Translations under genes and position numbers: made by a program
Shown: piece by piece, positions 14,517 through 14,531 of the stretch
How positions within the stretch are numbered: position 1 is the stretch's first letter
Layout: each line of letters begins with the position of its first letter
Notes under the pieces: generated by a model
The model's input: the letters and a program-made list of their open reading frames with translations, nothing else
Told to the model about the DNA's origin: nothing
Databases searched by the model: none
Origin: Bacillota bacterium
GTDB lineage: Bacteria; Bacillota; Clostridia; Christensenellales; CAG-138
DNA: 14,531 bases
Reading direction: 5' to 3'
NCBI GenBank assembly: GCA_023393045.1
Contig: JAEWMV010000121.1
Span: 1-14,531, forward strand

Positions 14517-14531
14517 TTGAAGGGTTATAAT
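14517..14531 (+). CDS. Possible start of a gene leaving the window (TTG start)
   Basis: GGGAGG (14504-14509) is followed after 7 nt by TTG AAG GGT TAT AAT, reading MKGYN up to the edge. The ribosome binding site and spacing match the other genes here. Only five codons are visible, so no product can be suggested. Confidence 0.4.

Noticed and set aside
1..14531. CRISPR arrays, tRNA or rRNA genes, insertion sequences or phage genes
   Set aside because: No regularly spaced repeats, cloverleaf, rRNA motifs, transposase or phage protein motifs were seen on either strand.

Overview
The window looks like chromosomal DNA from a GC-rich member of the Bacillota, most likely a Clostridia lineage. The reasons are strong GGAGG-type ribosome binding sites before almost every gene, a NiCo (czcD) riboswitch, a family-5 lipoprotein with a classical lipobox, and a PepF-type oligopeptidase. 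The genus cannot be named from the sequence alone.

Left edge (1-820, minus strand): the first 183 codons of a cation diffusion facilitator (CDF) exporter run off the window. Upstream of it is a complete metal-sensing leader. It has a sigma-A-like promoter, a NiCo riboswitch aptamer with stems P1-P4, and a 14-bp terminator whose 5' arm reuses the 3' half of the aptamer. This architecture predicts an ON switch: metal binding should prevent termination and let the exporter be made.

Centre (about 899-14221, plus strand): one divergent promoter appears to drive ten tightly packed genes ending at an intrinsic terminator. In order they are a MATE exporter, an M28-like aminopeptidase with a C-terminal winged-helix-like segment, two peptide ABC permeases (DppB/C type), two ATPases (DppD/F type), a family-5 solute-binding lipoprotein, a cytosolic M14-type metallopeptidase, a PepF-like M3 oligopeptidase and an RpiR-type regulator. 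Many gene pairs overlap at ATGA or lie 12 nt apart. The natural reading is a peptide uptake-and-degradation operon: the lipoprotein captures peptides, the ABC complex imports them, and three metallopeptidases of unrelated folds cut them inside the cell. The first gene is an exporter, and the presumed regulator has lost the usual phosphosugar-binding motifs of its SIS domain. Two GC-rich hairpins sit between the binding-protein gene and the M14 gene.

Right edge (14136-14531): behind the regulator lies a decayed, frameshifted N-terminal fragment of a DUF255/YyaL-type thioredoxin-domain gene on the minus strand. The operon's terminator lies inside this dead gene. An AT-rich stretch follows, ending with a good ribosome binding site and a possible TTG start of a plus-strand gene that leaves the window.
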